Positions 17,339-27,664 of a stretch of 64,000 nucleotides of DNA are shown piece by piece; the first letter of the stretch is position 1; every line of letters starts with the position of its first letter. The translations under genes and the position numbers were made by a program. The notes beneath the pieces were generated by a model. It did no database searches. It saw only the letters and a list, made by a program, of their open reading frames with translations, and had not been told where the DNA came from. The DNA is from Sphingomonas sp. (GTDB lineage: Bacteria > Pseudomonadota > Alphaproteobacteria > Sphingomonadales > Sphingomonadaceae), in the NCBI RefSeq assembly GCF_017745215.1, contig NZ_JAGHZV010000014.1:34856-98855 (forward strand), read 5' to 3'.

Positions 17339-17998
17339 ATGTCGTCCGTCCGCATCGCCCCCTCGATCCTTTCCGCCGACTTCGCCCGGCTCGGCGAGGA
17401 AGTACGCGCGATCGACGCCGCGGGGGCGGACTGGATCCATGTCGACGTGATGGACGGGCATTTTGTGCCCAACATCACGATCGGCCACGGCGTGGTGAAG
17501 GCGCTGCGCAAGCATACGACCAAGCCCTTCGACGTCCACCTCATGATCGCGCCGGTCGATCCCTTCCTCCAGGGCTTCGCCGACGCAGGCGCGGACATCA
17601 TCTCGGTGCACCCGGAAGCGGGGCCGCACCTCCACCGCACGCTCCAGACGATCAAGGGCCTGGGCAAGCGCGCCGGCGTGGTGCTCAACCCGGCGACGCC
17701 GGTCGACACGGTCGCGCATGTCATGGACCTGCTCGACCTCATCCTGGTGATGAGCGTGAACCCGGGCTTCGGCGGGCAGAAGTTCATCGAGTCGCAGCTC
17801 GCCAAGATCGCCGCCCTGCGCGGGCTCATCGACGCGAGCGGGCGCGAGATCGACCTCGAGGTCGACGGCGGGATCGACCGGACCACCGCCCCGCGCGCGA
17901 TCGCGGCGGGCGCCAACGTGCTCGTCGCCGGCACCGCGACCTTCGAGGGCGGGCCCGAGCGCTACGCCGACAACATCGCAGCGCTGAGAGGCGGTTGA
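17339..17998 (+). CDS. rpe: Ribulose-phosphate 3-epimerase
   Basis: 219 residues. It interconverts ribulose-5-phosphate and xylulose-5-phosphate in the pentose phosphate pathway. The TIM-barrel signatures are complete: [40 protein letters not shown] and EVDGGI. These include the metal-binding His and the catalytic Asp pair. The heparinase-like gene starts inside its stop codon. Confidence 0.96.
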   Translation: MSSVRIAPSILSADFARLGEEVRAIDAAGADWIHVDVMDGHFVPNITIGHGVVKALRKHTTKPFDVHLMIAPVDPFLQGFADAGADIISVHPEAGPHLHRTLQTIKGLGKRAGVVLNPATPVDTVAHVMDLLDLILVMSVNPGFGGQKFIESQLAKIAALRGLIDASGREIDLEVDGGIDRTTAPRAIAAGANVLVAGTATFEGGPERYADNIAALRGG

Positions 17999-19728
17999 AC
18001 GCGGAAGTCCCCGGCTCCGCCGCCGACGGGGTCGAGGAAGGCAAGCGGCTCATCCGCATCGGCGGTGACCGTGGCCTGAGCCTCGCCGAGCGCCTGTCCG
18101 AGCGCTTCCACCGCCTGACCTGGCGCACGCCGCTCCACACGATGCGGCTGAAGGGGCGGCACCCGCTCAAGCTGATCGCGGTCGCCGACGATCCCTTCCT
18201 CGGCGACGTCGAGCGTGGCAATGCGCTGCTCGACGGCGTGGTGCTGTTCCGCGGCGAGGAGCGCGCGGTCACCGCGATCGACTTCGCCAAGGCCAATTGG
18301 TCGCCGGCGTTCGGCGAGCATCTCCAGAGCTTCGCCTGGCTGCGCGACCTCTCCTCGGTCGCGACGCGGGTCCAGGCGGCGCCGATCGCCGAGGCGATCA
18401 TGCGCAAGTGGCTGGAGGAGCATGCCGAAAAGGTCTCGGATCCGGCCTGGCAGGCGGAGAATTGGGGCCGGCGCATCCTGTTCTGGACCGCGCATGCGCC
18501 GCTGATCCTCTCGACCCAGGACCTCGTCTACCGTTCGACCGTGCTCCACGCGCTCGCGCGCGGCGCTCGCCATCTCGACCGCACCGCCGAGCGCGCGCCG
18601 CTGGGCGCACCAAGGCTCGCGGCCTGGTGCGGCGTATTGGTCGCGGGGTTGATGATCCCGGGGGGCGACCCACGCCGGGCATTCGGCGAGGCCGGGCTCA
18701 AGCGCGCGCTCGACGCGCTGATGTTCAGCGACGGCGGCACCGCGGGGCGCTCGCCGGCGGGGCAGCTCGAATGCGTGCGGCTGCTGACGATGCTGATCCT
18801 CGCCTATGGCGTGCGGCGGATGGAAGCGCCCGCCTTCATGGAAGCCGCGCAGCACAAGATGGTGACGGCGCTGCTCGGCATCTGCCACGGCGACGGTGGG
18901 CTTTCGAGCTGGCAGGGATCGGCGCCGATTTCGGGCGAGATCGTCGCCCAGGCGATCGAAGCGACGGGCGTGCGCACCCGCCCGCTCAAGCAGGCGCGCG
19001 AATGGGGCTATCAGCGGCTCTCGGCGGGCAGCGTGGCGCTGATCGTCGACGCAGCGCCGCCGCCCGCCGCGCGCACGATCGAGGGCGGCTGCGCCTCGAC
19101 GCTCGCCTTCGAATTCTCCGACGGGGCGCAGCGCATCGTCGTCAATTGCGGCGGCGCGCGGATGGCGAACCATGTCGTCCCGCCCGAGCTGCGCGAAGGG
19201 CTGCGCACCACTGCGGCGCATTCGACGCTGATCGTGGGCGACAGCAATTCCACTGCCGTGCAGCCCGACGGGACGCTCGGCCGCGGCGTGCGCGAAGTCG
19301 AGCTGTCGCGCCACGAGAGCGAGACGTCGAGCCGGATCGAGGCGAGCCACGACGGCTATGCCAATCGCTACGGCTTCCTCCACCGCCGCCAGATCACGCT
19401 GGGGCCCGACGGGCGCGACATCCGCGGCGAGGACATGCTGCTCCCCGCCGGGCGGCGCGGCAAGAAGGGCGAGACGCCGTTCGCGATCCGCCTCCACCTC
19501 GCGCCGCACGTCGAAGTGGCGCTGACCGCCGACAATCAGGCGGCGTTCCTGCGCGCGCCGAGCGGCACCGTCTGGCAGTTCCGCTGCAAGGGGGGTGGGC
19601 TGGCGGTGGAAGACAGCGTGTGGATCGACGGGCGTGGCCGGCCGCAGCCGACCAGCCAGCTGGTGATCAGCGGCACCACGCCCTCCGGCGGTACCAACGT
19701 GAGCTGGGCTTTCCACAAGGCGAAGTAG
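17995..19728 (+). CDS. Heparinase II/III family protein
   Basis: 577 residues if it starts at the TTG overlapping the rpe stop (TTGA), preceded by AGAGGCGG. The N-terminal alpha/alpha toroid region ([16 protein letters not shown] segments, here [15 protein letters not shown]) and the C-terminal beta-sandwich of the heparinase II/III family are recognisable. It is soluble, with no signal peptide. Some relatives degrade glycosaminoglycans or alginate, but the order rsmB-rpe-heparinase-purH is conserved in sphingomonads with no sign of a catabolic cluster. Substrate unknown. Confidence 0.8.
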   Translation: MNAEVPGSAADGVEEGKRLIRIGGDRGLSLAERLSERFHRLTWRTPLHTMRLKGRHPLKLIAVADDPFLGDVERGNALLDGVVLFRGEERAVTAIDFAKANWSPAFGEHLQSFAWLRDLSSVATRVQAAPIAEAIMRKWLEEHAEKVSDPAWQAENWGRRILFWTAHAPLILSTQDLVYRSTVLHALARGARHLDRTAERAPLGAPRLAAWCGVLVAGLMIPGGDPRRAFGEAGLKRALDALMFSDGGTAGRSPAGQLECVRLLTMLILAYGVRRMEAPAFMEAAQHKMVTALLGICHGDGGLSSWQGSAPISGEIVAQAIEATGVRTRPLKQAREWGYQRLSAGSVALIVDAAPPPAARTIEGGCASTLAFEFSDGAQRIVVNCGGARMANHVVPPELREGLRTTAAHSTLIVGDSNSTAVQPDGTLGRGVREVELSRHESETSSRIEASHDGYANRYGFLHRRQITLGPDGRDIRGEDMLLPAGRRGKKGETPFAIRLHLAPHVEVALTADNQAAFLRAPSGTVWQFRCKGGGLAVEDSVWIDGRGRPQPTSQLVISGTTPSGGTNVSWAFHKAK

Positions 19729-19775
19729 GCTGAATGGGGTTGCGCCGGGCGGCATGATCCTTAGGGAGGCGCGCC

Positions 19776-21347
19776 ATGGATAGCATCACGATCAAGCGCG
19801 CCCTCCTCTCGGTCTCGGACAAGACGGGGATCGTCGAGCTCGGCCAGTCGCTCGCGGCGCACGGCGTCGAGCTGGTCTCGACCGGCGGCACCGCCAAGGC
19901 GCTGCGCGACGCCGGGCTCGCGGTCCGCGACATCGCCGAGCTCACCGGCTTCCCCGAGATGATGGACGGGCGCGTGAAGACGCTCCACCCCAAGGTCCAT
20001 GGCGGGCTGCTCGCGGTGCGCGGCAACCCCGAGCATGTCGCGTCGATGGACGCGCATGAAATCGGCGCGATCGACCTCGTCGTCGTCAACCTCTACCCCT
20101 TCGCCCAGACCGTCGCGAGCGGCGCCGACCGCGAGACGGTGATCGAGAACATCGACATCGGCGGCCCCTCGATGGTGCGCTCGGCGGCGAAGAACCATGA
20201 GTCGGTCGCGATCCTCACCGACCCGGCAGACTATGGCGTGGTGAGCGGCGGCACGACCCGTCTCGCCGACCGCAAGCGGCTGGCGATGAAGGCCTTCCAG
20301 GCGACTGCCGCCTATGACGCCGCCATCTCGGGCTGGTTCGCGCATGTCGACCAGGGCGAGCGCTTCCCCGACCGGGTGGCGCTGCCGATGATCAAGCAGG
20401 CCGAGCTGCGCTACGGCGAGAACCCGCACCAGATCGCCGCGCTCTACACCCAGGCGGCGGGCGGGGTGAACGGCATCGCCCAGGCCCGCCAGGTCCAGGG
20501 CAAGGAGCTCAGCTACAACAACTACAACGACGCCGACGCCGCGCTCGAGCTGGTCAGCGAGTTCCGCGACGGGCCGCCGACGGTGGTGATCGTCAAGCAC
20601 GCCAATCCCTGCGGCGTGGCGACGGGCGAGACGCTGATCGACGCCTATCGCGCCGCCTTCGCCTGCGACACCGTCTCGGCGTTCGGCGGGATCATCGCGG
20701 TCAACCGCCCCCTCGACGAAGCGACCGCCGAGGCGATCTCGGAGATCTTCACCGAGGTCGTCGCGGCGCCCGACGCCGACGAAGCCGCGCGCGCGGTGTT
20801 CGCCCGCAAGAAGAACCTGCGGCTGCTGCTCACCGGCGACCTTCCCGACCCCGCCCGCCGCGGACGCGCGATGAAGTCGATCGCGGGCGGGTTTCTGGTC
20901 CAGTCGCGCGACGACGGCATCGTGACGCGAGACCAGCTCAAGGTGGTGACGAAACGCGCGCCCACCGAGCAGGAGCTCGCCGACTGCCTCTTCGCCTGGA
21001 CGGTGGCCAAGCACGTCAAGTCGAACGCGATCGTCTATGCCAGGGGCGGCTCGACCGCGGGGATCGGCGCGGGACAGATGAACCGGCTCGAGAGCGCACG
21101 GATCGCTGCGTGGAAGGCCCGCGACGCTGCCGACAAGGCCGGCTGGGCCGAGCCGCGCACGATCGGCTCGGCCGTGGCGTCGGACGCCTTCTTCCCCTTC
21201 GCCGACGGGCTGCTCGCCGCCGTCGAGGCGGGCGCGACCGCGGTGATCCAGCCGGGCGGATCGATCCGCGACGCCGACGTCATCGCCGCCGCCGACGAAG
21301 CGGGGCTGGCGATGGTCTTCACCGGCATGCGCCACTTCCGCCATTGA
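19776..21347 (+). CDS. purH: Bifunctional AICAR transformylase/IMP cyclohydrolase
   Basis: 523 residues. It catalyses the last two steps of IMP synthesis. The N-terminal cyclohydrolase domain has [10 protein letters not shown] and [13 protein letters not shown]; the C-terminal transformylase has [10 protein letters not shown] (catalytic Lys-His) and the closing NGGSIRD-like PGGSIRDAD. An AGGGAGGCG ribosome site precedes the ATG. Confidence 0.97.
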   Translation: MDSITIKRALLSVSDKTGIVELGQSLAAHGVELVSTGGTAKALRDAGLAVRDIAELTGFPEMMDGRVKTLHPKVHGGLLAVRGNPEHVASMDAHEIGAIDLVVVNLYPFAQTVASGADRETVIENIDIGGPSMVRSAAKNHESVAILTDPADYGVVSGGTTRLADRKRLAMKAFQATAAYDAAISGWFAHVDQGERFPDRVALPMIKQAELRYGENPHQIAALYTQAAGGVNGIAQARQVQGKELSYNNYNDADAALELVSEFRDGPPTVVIVKHANPCGVATGETLIDAYRAAFACDTVSAFGGIIAVNRPLDEATAEAISEIFTEVVAAPDADEAARAVFARKKNLRLLLTGDLPDPARRGRAMKSIAGGFLVQSRDDGIVTRDQLKVVTKRAPTEQELADCLFAWTVAKHVKSNAIVYARGGSTAGIGAGQMNRLESARIAAWKARDAADKAGWAEPRTIGSAVASDAFFPFADGLLAAVEAGATAVIQPGGSIRDADVIAAADEAGLAMVFTGMRHFRH

Positions 21348-21359
21348 GGCGGGGCGGGA

Positions 21360-22121
21360 TCAGTTCCCGCCAGACGCCTTGCAGATCGCGTTGCAGTCGG
21401 GCTTGGCGTAGATCGCCGCCAGCGCATTGATCTTGGCACGAATGTCGGCGGGCGCCGTCTTCACATAGCCCAGCACCTTGTCGTGCATCGCCGCACGGTC
21501 GGCGGGGGAGAAGGAGGCGGCAATCGGCGGCGCCGATTCGATCAGCGCGGCGACGATGCTGGCGCGGTTCGCGGCGCTGAACTCCGGGCTCGCCACGGTC
21601 GACAGCGATCCGTTGATCGTCTGGTCGGCGCCGTCGTGCATCTGGCGCAGCGCCGGCGCGATGTTCGTGCGATTGCCCGCGTCCATCTTCGCGACGATCG
21701 GCTCGACGGCAAGGAAGCCGCGCCCGAGGCACAGATTGGCGGCGACCGCGCTCAGCGTCATTTCGTTCTGGATCTTGATGACGAAGGCGTCGAGCGCGGA
21801 GCCGCCGCCGGTCTGGCGGTTGCCGAAGTCGACATAGGCGACGATCGCCAGGCCAATGCCGGTGCAGGCGCGGCCGGCGACATCGGGATTGGCCGGGATC
21901 GCACGCACCGTATCGGCGTCGAAGGCCGTGCGGACCAGCGCGGCGTCGCCGTTGGTGAGCAGCGGCGGCTGGTCGGTCTTGGCGGCACCGTCGAGCTTGG
22001 CCTTGAGCGTCGCGGTCGCCGAGATCAGCGCCTCGGGGTCGCCCGGCGTGGCGGCGAGCGCCGGCACCGCCAGCCCGATCGCCGCGGCCAGCAGAACGGC
22101 CTTGCCCATCATACCACGCAT
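21360..22121 (-). CDS. Exported protein of unknown function
   Basis: 253 residues with a signal peptide ([23 protein letters not shown]). The mature part is helical and contains a few Cys ([17 protein letters not shown] and PDCNAICKA near the C-terminus), possibly disulfide-bonded in the periplasm. It is not recognised as a named family. It follows the flippase gene by 76 bases on the same strand and is probably the last gene of the polA operon. Confidence 0.7.
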   Translation of the reverse strand: MRGMMGKAVLLAAAIGLAVPALAATPGDPEALISATATLKAKLDGAAKTDQPPLLTNGDAALVRTAFDADTVRAIPANPDVAGRACTGIGLAIVAYVDFGNRQTGGGSALDAFVIKIQNEMTLSAVAANLCLGRGFLAVEPIVAKMDAGNRTNIAPALRQMHDGADQTINGSLSTVASPEFSAANRASIVAALIESAPPIAASFSPADRAAMHDKVLGYVKTAPADIRAKINALAAIYAKPDCNAICKASGGN

Positions 22122-22197
22122 ATCCCGAACCCCTCAGTCGCCTTGTCCCGCCGATGCATATCGTGCCCGAGGGCGGTCGCCCAGCGAAATCCGGACC

Positions 22198-23706
22198 TTA
22201 GGGCGCGTCGTCGATCAGCGTGGGCTGCTCGCGCGGCATCTTGCGGAACAGCGCCTTGTCCTCGGGACCGAAGGCGAGGCGAAACAGCACGAGGAAATAG
22301 GCGGCGAGCATCAGCGGGATGCCGATCGAGAGCTGCGCCCATTCGGGGAATCTGCTGATCCCCACACCCACGCCCGCGCAGACCAGCATCGCCGCGATCA
22401 GCCCCCATCGGATCGGCGAGACGCCGGCGCCGAGCAGCCGCGACAGCATCGTCGCCTTGATCACCGAGCCGATCGCGAGCGACAGCGCAAGCGCCACCGC
22501 GGGCCCCGCCGCCTGATAGGCGGGCGGCCAGCCTTGGTCGCGCAGCCACAGCACCAGCACGAAGCTGAGCGCGATCTGCAGCGTGATCGTGAAGATCGAC
22601 ACCATCAGGTTGCGGTGCCGCGCGACATAGACGAGCACGCTTTCGCTCACCGCACCCGGCGCGGCGAGCACTTCGGCGGCGAGCAGGATGCAGAGCGCGC
22701 CAGCGCCCGCGACGAACTGGTGGCCGAGCAGCCCCATCACGCCATCCGAAGTGATGCCGAGCGAGATCGCCACCGCCCCCTGCACCGCGACGATCCAGAA
22801 GGCGACCTGGCGGACCTGCTTCGCCACCGACGCCTTGTCCCCCACCGCCAGGCAGCGCGTGACCACGGGGCCGAGGATCGGGTCGAAGGTCGTCTTGAAC
22901 TTCTGCGCCAGCGTCGCGACCTGCTGCGCCATGTAATAGACGCCGACGAAGGCGGGCGGGAACATCAGGCCGAGGATGAAGCGGTCGACGTTGCGGCTGC
23001 CCCATTCGAGCGCGTCGGCGCCGGCGAGCGGGGCGTTGGCACGGGCCATGGCGGCGAGCTCGACCGGGCGCGGCTTCCAGCCGTGCGGCAGGCCGTAGGT
23101 GCGCAGCAGCGGCACCATCGCGGCGATCAGCATCGCGCTGGTCGAGCAGACATAGGAGAGGATCAGCCCGTCCTTGTGCGCGACATAGGAGAGCAGCCAG
23201 GCGGCGATGGTGATCGTCCAGGGTTCGATGATCGCGCGCGCGGTCACCTGCGCGCCGACATTGTGCCGATAGGCGAGCGCCGAGAAAGCGACGTCGGACC
23301 AGGCGAGCGCGAAGACGATGAGCCCCAGCGCGCGGTCGAGCCCGCGCACCTGGCTGTTGGGGTACATGATCTCGGGGAAGAGCGCGAGCACGCCCGCGGC
23401 GCAGAGCCCGGCGAACAGCGCGACGACGAGCGCGTCGGCGACGACATGGCTGTGCGGCCGGTCGGTCTGCGCGAGCGCTTGGGCGAGCCCGCGCTTGAGT
23501 CCCAGCGTCGCGAGCAGCGCCGCGCATTCGAGCACGAGCACGAGCAGCGCGAACCGCCCGGTAAGCTCGGGCCCATAGACGCGGCCGGCAATGAACAGGA
23601 AGGGCATCCGCCCGGCGAGCCGGACGAAGAACCCCATGATGTTGGTCCGCCCACCCTTGGCGAGCGCGTTGAGGTCGTCCTGCGACGCCGAGGACTCAGT
23701 CGCCAC
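22198..23706 (-). CDS. Polysaccharide flippase, MOP/MATE-like superfamily
   Basis: 502 residues with 12-14 hydrophobic segments. The N-terminus (FFVRLAGRMPFLFIAGRVYGPELTGRF) is typical of Wzx-like oligosaccharide flippases of the MOP superfamily, which move lipid-linked glycans across the inner membrane. No glycosyltransferase or polymerase gene is adjacent, so the glycan is unknown. It overlaps the upstream unknown exported-protein gene by 11 bp, suggesting they work together. Confidence 0.82.
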   Translation of the reverse strand: MATESSASQDDLNALAKGGRTNIMGFFVRLAGRMPFLFIAGRVYGPELTGRFALLVLVLECAALLATLGLKRGLAQALAQTDRPHSHVVADALVVALFAGLCAAGVLALFPEIMYPNSQVRGLDRALGLIVFALAWSDVAFSALAYRHNVGAQVTARAIIEPWTITIAAWLLSYVAHKDGLILSYVCSTSAMLIAAMVPLLRTYGLPHGWKPRPVELAAMARANAPLAGADALEWGSRNVDRFILGLMFPPAFVGVYYMAQQVATLAQKFKTTFDPILGPVVTRCLAVGDKASVAKQVRQVAFWIVAVQGAVAISLGITSDGVMGLLGHQFVAGAGALCILLAAEVLAAPGAVSESVLVYVARHRNLMVSIFTITLQIALSFVLVLWLRDQGWPPAYQAAGPAVALALSLAIGSVIKATMLSRLLGAGVSPIRWGLIAAMLVCAGVGVGISRFPEWAQLSIGIPLMLAAYFLVLFRLAFGPEDKALFRKMPREQPTLIDDAP

Positions 23707-24565
23707 TGCCGATGCCCTCGAGGCGCACGCTTCGCACGACGATCGGATCGGCGTTCAGCGATGTGGACGCGGCGGTCGCGACCGTCATCATGATGTAGCG
23801 TTGCGCATCATGGTCGCCCGGCACTTCGGAGAAGCCGAGCGAGACGCAATAGGTTTGCGGCTCATCGCGACAGGCGTCCACTTCGATCACCGAGCCGTCC
23901 TCGGTCAGCTCGTGCCCTTTGAGCGGCTTGCGCGGGCCATCGCAGAGCCATCCGGCCGGCGCCTTTCCATGCTCACGGCACTCGATTGCGCCCGGCCAGG
24001 ACTGGGCGGCCCGCAGCACGCGCGCGACGAACCAGGCTTCTTCGGGGTGGAGATCATGTCTACCGCGGAAGCTGCCGGAGAAATAGCCGGTCTCGCGATC
24101 GAAATCGTCCTGCCAGAGCACCGGCACGGCGGCGGCGCAGGCCGCATCCTGGACGGTGGGATCGGGGAGGTTCCGGTCGGGCGATGGCTCGACCTTGCCG
24201 ATCACCTTGTACCAGCTGTTACGCCAGACCTGCGACGCCACTGTCGGTGTATTCGCGCCGCTGCGCTTCGGGTCGGCGGGATCGAAATTGACGATGAACA
24301 CGTCCGCCTTGCACATCCCCCAAAGTGAATGCTCGGGTGCTCGCGCAAGAAGGATTCGGCTGAGCACGCCGGGATGCCCCACGGCATCGCCCGAATCGAT
24401 TCGCGCTTCCCGGATCGAAGCACCCACCACGCCGAGCACGCGCCGCGCCAGCTGCGGCACGGACATCGCACGCGCTTCCTCGAGCGTGAGCGTGTCGGCA
24501 GACTTGGCGTTGGCGGGCAGCGAAGCGAGGGCAAGCCCGAGACCCATGGCGACGCGCAGGATCAA
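23696..24565 (-). CDS. Exported protein of unknown function, Cys-rich
   Basis: 289 residues with a signal peptide ending at ANA. At least six Cys (GMCKADV, QDAACAAAV, IECREHG, WLCDGP, DACRDE, TYCVSLG) suggest disulfides in the periplasm. It is not recognised. It overlaps polA by 4 bp and the flippase gene by 11 bp, so it is translationally coupled to both. Confidence 0.72.
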   Translation of the reverse strand: MILRVAMGLGLALASLPANAKSADTLTLEEARAMSVPQLARRVLGVVGASIREARIDSGDAVGHPGVLSRILLARAPEHSLWGMCKADVFIVNFDPADPKRSGANTPTVASQVWRNSWYKVIGKVEPSPDRNLPDPTVQDAACAAAVPVLWQDDFDRETGYFSGSFRGRHDLHPEEAWFVARVLRAAQSWPGAIECREHGKAPAGWLCDGPRKPLKGHELTEDGSVIEVDACRDEPQTYCVSLGFSEVPGDHDAQRYIMMTVATAASTSLNADPIVVRSVRLEGIGSGD

Positions 24566-27288
24566 TGCGCGGCGCCCCAGCTCGGGCCGACGCCGATCTC
24601 GACGCCCAGCGGCACGCTGAGCTTGACCGCCGGCTCCGCCGCGGTTGCCATGACGCGCTCGATCACGGGCCTGGCCCTCTCCACATCCTCTTCCGGCAGC
24701 TCGAATACCAGTTCGTCGTGGACTTGCATAAGCATCTTCACGCGCGGCAGCCCGGCCTCGGCCAGCGCCGGGCCCATCCGCGCCATCGCGCGCTTGATGA
24801 TGTCGGCACTCGTCCCCTGGATCGGCGCGTTGATAGCCGCGCGCTCGCTGCCGCCGCGCTCGTTGGGGTTGGGCGACTTCAGGCGGGGGAAGTGCGTCTT
24901 GCGGCCGAACAGCGTCGTCGTATAGCCCCGCGCCTTGGCCTCGTTCAGCGTGTCGGCGATGTAGCGGTTGATCATCGCCTGCGCTTCGTCCGCGCTCACG
25001 TCGAGCCGGCCCGCCAGCCCCCAGCGCGAGATGCCGTAGAGGATCGCGAAGTTGATCGTCTTGGCGCGCCCGCGGGTGTCGCGGTTGACTTCGCCGAACA
25101 GCTCCTGCGCGGTCAGGTTGTGGATGTCGTCGCCGCGCTCGAAGGCGTCGCGCAGCTGCGGCACGTCGGCGATGTGCGCCGCGAGGCGAAGCTCGATCTG
25201 CGAATAGTCGGCCGAGAGGATGACGTTGCCCGGCTCCGCCACGAAGGCGTCGCGGATCTGGCGGCCGACTTCGGTGCGGACCGGGATGTTCTGGAGGTTG
25301 GGGTCGGTCGACGAGAGCCGCCCGGTCTGCGCGCCGGTGAGGCTGTAGCTGGTGTGGACGCGGCCGGTCGCCGGGTTGATCTGCGCCTGGAGCGCGTCGG
25401 TGTAGGTCGACTTGAGCTTGGTGAGCTGGCGCCAGTCGAGCACCTTCAGGACCAAGTCACGCCCGGGTGAATCCTTGTCGGCGGCGATGCGCTCGAGCTC
25501 GTTGACGTCGGTCGAATAGACGCCCGACTTGCCCTTGCGCCCGCCCTTGATCCCCATCCGCTCGAACAGCACGTCGCCCAATTGCTTGGGGCTGCCGATG
25601 GTGAACTTGAACCCGGCGATCTCGTGGATCTCGGTCTCGAGCGCGGCGATCTGGTGCGCGAACTCGTCGGAGAGCCGCGCGAGCGTCGGCGCGTCGACCT
25701 TGACGCCGGCCAGTTCCATGTCGGCGATCACCTGGACGAGCGGGCGGTCGACCATCTCGTAGACGCGCGTCGCCTGCTCATAGGGCAGCCGCGGCTTGAG
25801 CCGGCGCCACAGCCGCAGCGTCACGTCGGCATCCTCGGCGGCGTAGCGCGTGGCGGTCTTGAGGTCGACTTCCTGGAAGCCGAGCTGGTTCTTGCCCGTG
25901 CCGACGACGTCCTTGTAGGCGATGCAGCTGTGCGAGAGGTGCGTCGCGGCGAGCTCGTCCATGCCATGGCCGTGGAGCCCCGCGTCGAGGTCGAAGCTCA
26001 TCACGATCGTGTCGTCATAGGGCGCGACCCGGAGTCCCAGCCGCGCGAGCACGATCAGGTCGTACTTGAGGTTGTGGCCGATCTTGAGGACCGTCGGATC
26101 CTCGAGCAGCGGCTTGAGCTTCGCCAGCACCAGCGCGCGGTCGAGTTGCTCGGGCTTCTCGGCGAACATGTCGGTGCCGCCATGCGCGACGGGGATGTAG
26201 CAGGCGAGGTTGGGGTGGAGCGCCATCGAGACGCCGACCAGATCGGCGCGCGTGGCGTCGACGCCCGTCGTCTCGGTATCGATCGCCACCCAGCCCTGGT
26301 GCTTCGAGGCGATGATCCAGCGATCGAGCGCTTCCTCGGTGACCACGGTCTCATAGCCGTCGTGGTTGCACGGCGGGTCTTCCTCCAGCCCCGGCGTCTC
26401 GTGCGTCTCGACCGGCGCATCGGCGACGGCCGCCAGGCGGCCCAGCAGCGTCTTGAAGCCGTGATGCTCGAGGAAGGCGCGCAGCGGCGCTTCGGGGATG
26501 CCCTTGAGCTCGAGGTCCTCGAGCGGCTCGGGAAGCGGTACGTCGCATGCCAGCTCGACGAGCTGGCGCGAGAGCCGCGCCATCTCGGCATGCTCGATGA
26601 GATTGTCGCGCATCTTCGATGGCTTCATCGACGGCGCCGCCGCCAGCACCGCCTCGACCGTGCCGAACTCCTCGATCAGCTTGGCCGCCGTCTTGGGCCC
26701 GATGCCCTTGACGCCCGGGACGTTGTCGACGCTGTCACCCATCAGCGCGAGCACTTCGCCCAGCTTCTCGGGGCCGACGCCGAACTTCTCGCGCGTGTCC
26801 TCGGGCCCCAGCCGGCGGTTGTTCATCGTGTCGAGCATGTCGACCGACGGATCGGTCATCAGCTGCATCAGGTCCTTGTCGGAGCTGACGATGGTGACTT
26901 GCCAGCCCTGCGCCAGCGCCGCCTTGGTGTAGCTCGCGATCAGGTCGTCCGCTTCCCAGCCCAGCTCCTCGATGCAGGGAAGCGAGAAGGCGCGAGTCGC
27001 GTCGCGGATCATCGGGAACTGCGGGACCAGGTCCTCGGGCGCGGGCGGGCGATGCGCCTTGTACTGGTCGTAGAGGTCGTTGCGGAAGGTATGCTCGCTC
27101 TTGTCGAGGATCACGGCCATGTGGGTTGGGCCGTCGGCCTTGTGGAGCGCGTCGGCGAGCTTCCACAACATGGTGGTGTAGCCATAGACCGCGCCGACCG
27201 GCTCGCCATGCTTGTTGGTGAGCGGCGGCAGCCGATGATAGGCGCGGAAGATATAGCCGGAGCCGTCGACGAGATAGAGATGGGGCAT
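24562..27288 (-). CDS. polA: DNA polymerase I
   Basis: 908 residues with all three domains. The 5' nuclease is at residues 1 to about 290 (LYLVDGSGYIFRAYH, GDSVDNVPGVKGIGPKTAAKL). The 3'-5' exonuclease is about 340-530 and has intact acidic residues (AIDTETTGVD, HNLKYD, YAAEDADVT). The polymerase has SADYSQIELRL, RGRAKTINFAILYG and VHDELVFE. It fills gaps in repair and removes RNA primers. The ATG at 27288 gives the expected MPHLYLVDG start; the longer frame runs into the oxygenase relic. Confidence 0.97.
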   Translation of the reverse strand: MPHLYLVDGSGYIFRAYHRLPPLTNKHGEPVGAVYGYTTMLWKLADALHKADGPTHMAVILDKSEHTFRNDLYDQYKAHRPPAPEDLVPQFPMIRDATRAFSLPCIEELGWEADDLIASYTKAALAQGWQVTIVSSDKDLMQLMTDPSVDMLDTMNNRRLGPEDTREKFGVGPEKLGEVLALMGDSVDNVPGVKGIGPKTAAKLIEEFGTVEAVLAAAPSMKPSKMRDNLIEHAEMARLSRQLVELACDVPLPEPLEDLELKGIPEAPLRAFLEHHGFKTLLGRLAAVADAPVETHETPGLEEDPPCNHDGYETVVTEEALDRWIIASKHQGWVAIDTETTGVDATRADLVGVSMALHPNLACYIPVAHGGTDMFAEKPEQLDRALVLAKLKPLLEDPTVLKIGHNLKYDLIVLARLGLRVAPYDDTIVMSFDLDAGLHGHGMDELAATHLSHSCIAYKDVVGTGKNQLGFQEVDLKTATRYAAEDADVTLRLWRRLKPRLPYEQATRVYEMVDRPLVQVIADMELAGVKVDAPTLARLSDEFAHQIAALETEIHEIAGFKFTIGSPKQLGDVLFERMGIKGGRKGKSGVYSTDVNELERIAADKDSPGRDLVLKVLDWRQLTKLKSTYTDALQAQINPATGRVHTSYSLTGAQTGRLSSTDPNLQNIPVRTEVGRQIRDAFVAEPGNVILSADYSQIELRLAAHIADVPQLRDAFERGDDIHNLTAQELFGEVNRDTRGRAKTINFAILYGISRWGLAGRLDVSADEAQAMINRYIADTLNEAKARGYTTTLFGRKTHFPRLKSPNPNERGGSERAAINAPIQGTSADIIKRAMARMGPALAEAGLPRVKMLMQVHDELVFELPEEDVERARPVIERVMATAAEPAVKLSVPLGVEIGVGPSWGAAH

Positions 27289-27344
27289 ATCGCGCAGCGG
27301 GATAGCCGAGCGGGCTGGCGGAACAAAGCCCCCAAGCTGGTCTG

Positions 27345-27662
27345 GCGTGCGTCGTGGAAGATGATTTCGAGCGTATGGCGCGCGCCCGAGCGGACTTCGC
27401 TCACCCATGGCGCATCGTCACGCGATAGTCGCCGCGGGCGCTGGTTGACCGCGAGCACCAGCAGCACCGTCGGTCGCGCCTGGCCCGCCGCATGGCAACG
27501 CGCACGACCGTCGGCGTGCGCCTGTGGGGAAGCGCCGGGCGCGGCCCCTGCGCGCATACCAGCCGTCGGCGATCGCGGCGAGCGCGGGATAGAGCATGGC
27601 CCCGAGCGCCGCGAGCGGATCAGCGAAATAACGGCAGCCACGCGCCCGAAGCCGTGGCGCAT
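27345..27662 (-). pseudogene. Relic of a 2OG-Fe(II) oxygenase (COG3826-like)
   Basis: The gap between polA and coq9 contains pieces of one protein in all three minus-strand frames, in the order of the intact family. From the right they are MRHGFGR, then CRYFADPLAALGAMLYPAL, then RCHAAGQARPTVLL, then RGDYRVTMRHG, then VSEVRSGARHTLEIIFHDA. One base is missing at MRHG|VSEV, which creates a TGA. Between RPTVLL and VLAVNQRP about 60-70 residues are absent, including the part that carries the iron-binding HxD. The N-terminal region is also gone; the relic begins 2 bases after the coq9 stop. The family is recognised from memory of its conserved blocks. Confidence 0.8.
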
Positions 27663-27664
27663 CC

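Noticed and set aside
18297..19733. Second plus-strand open frame over the heparinase-like gene
   Set aside because: It is the +1 shadow of a long GC-rich gene, Arg-rich and without recognisable motifs.
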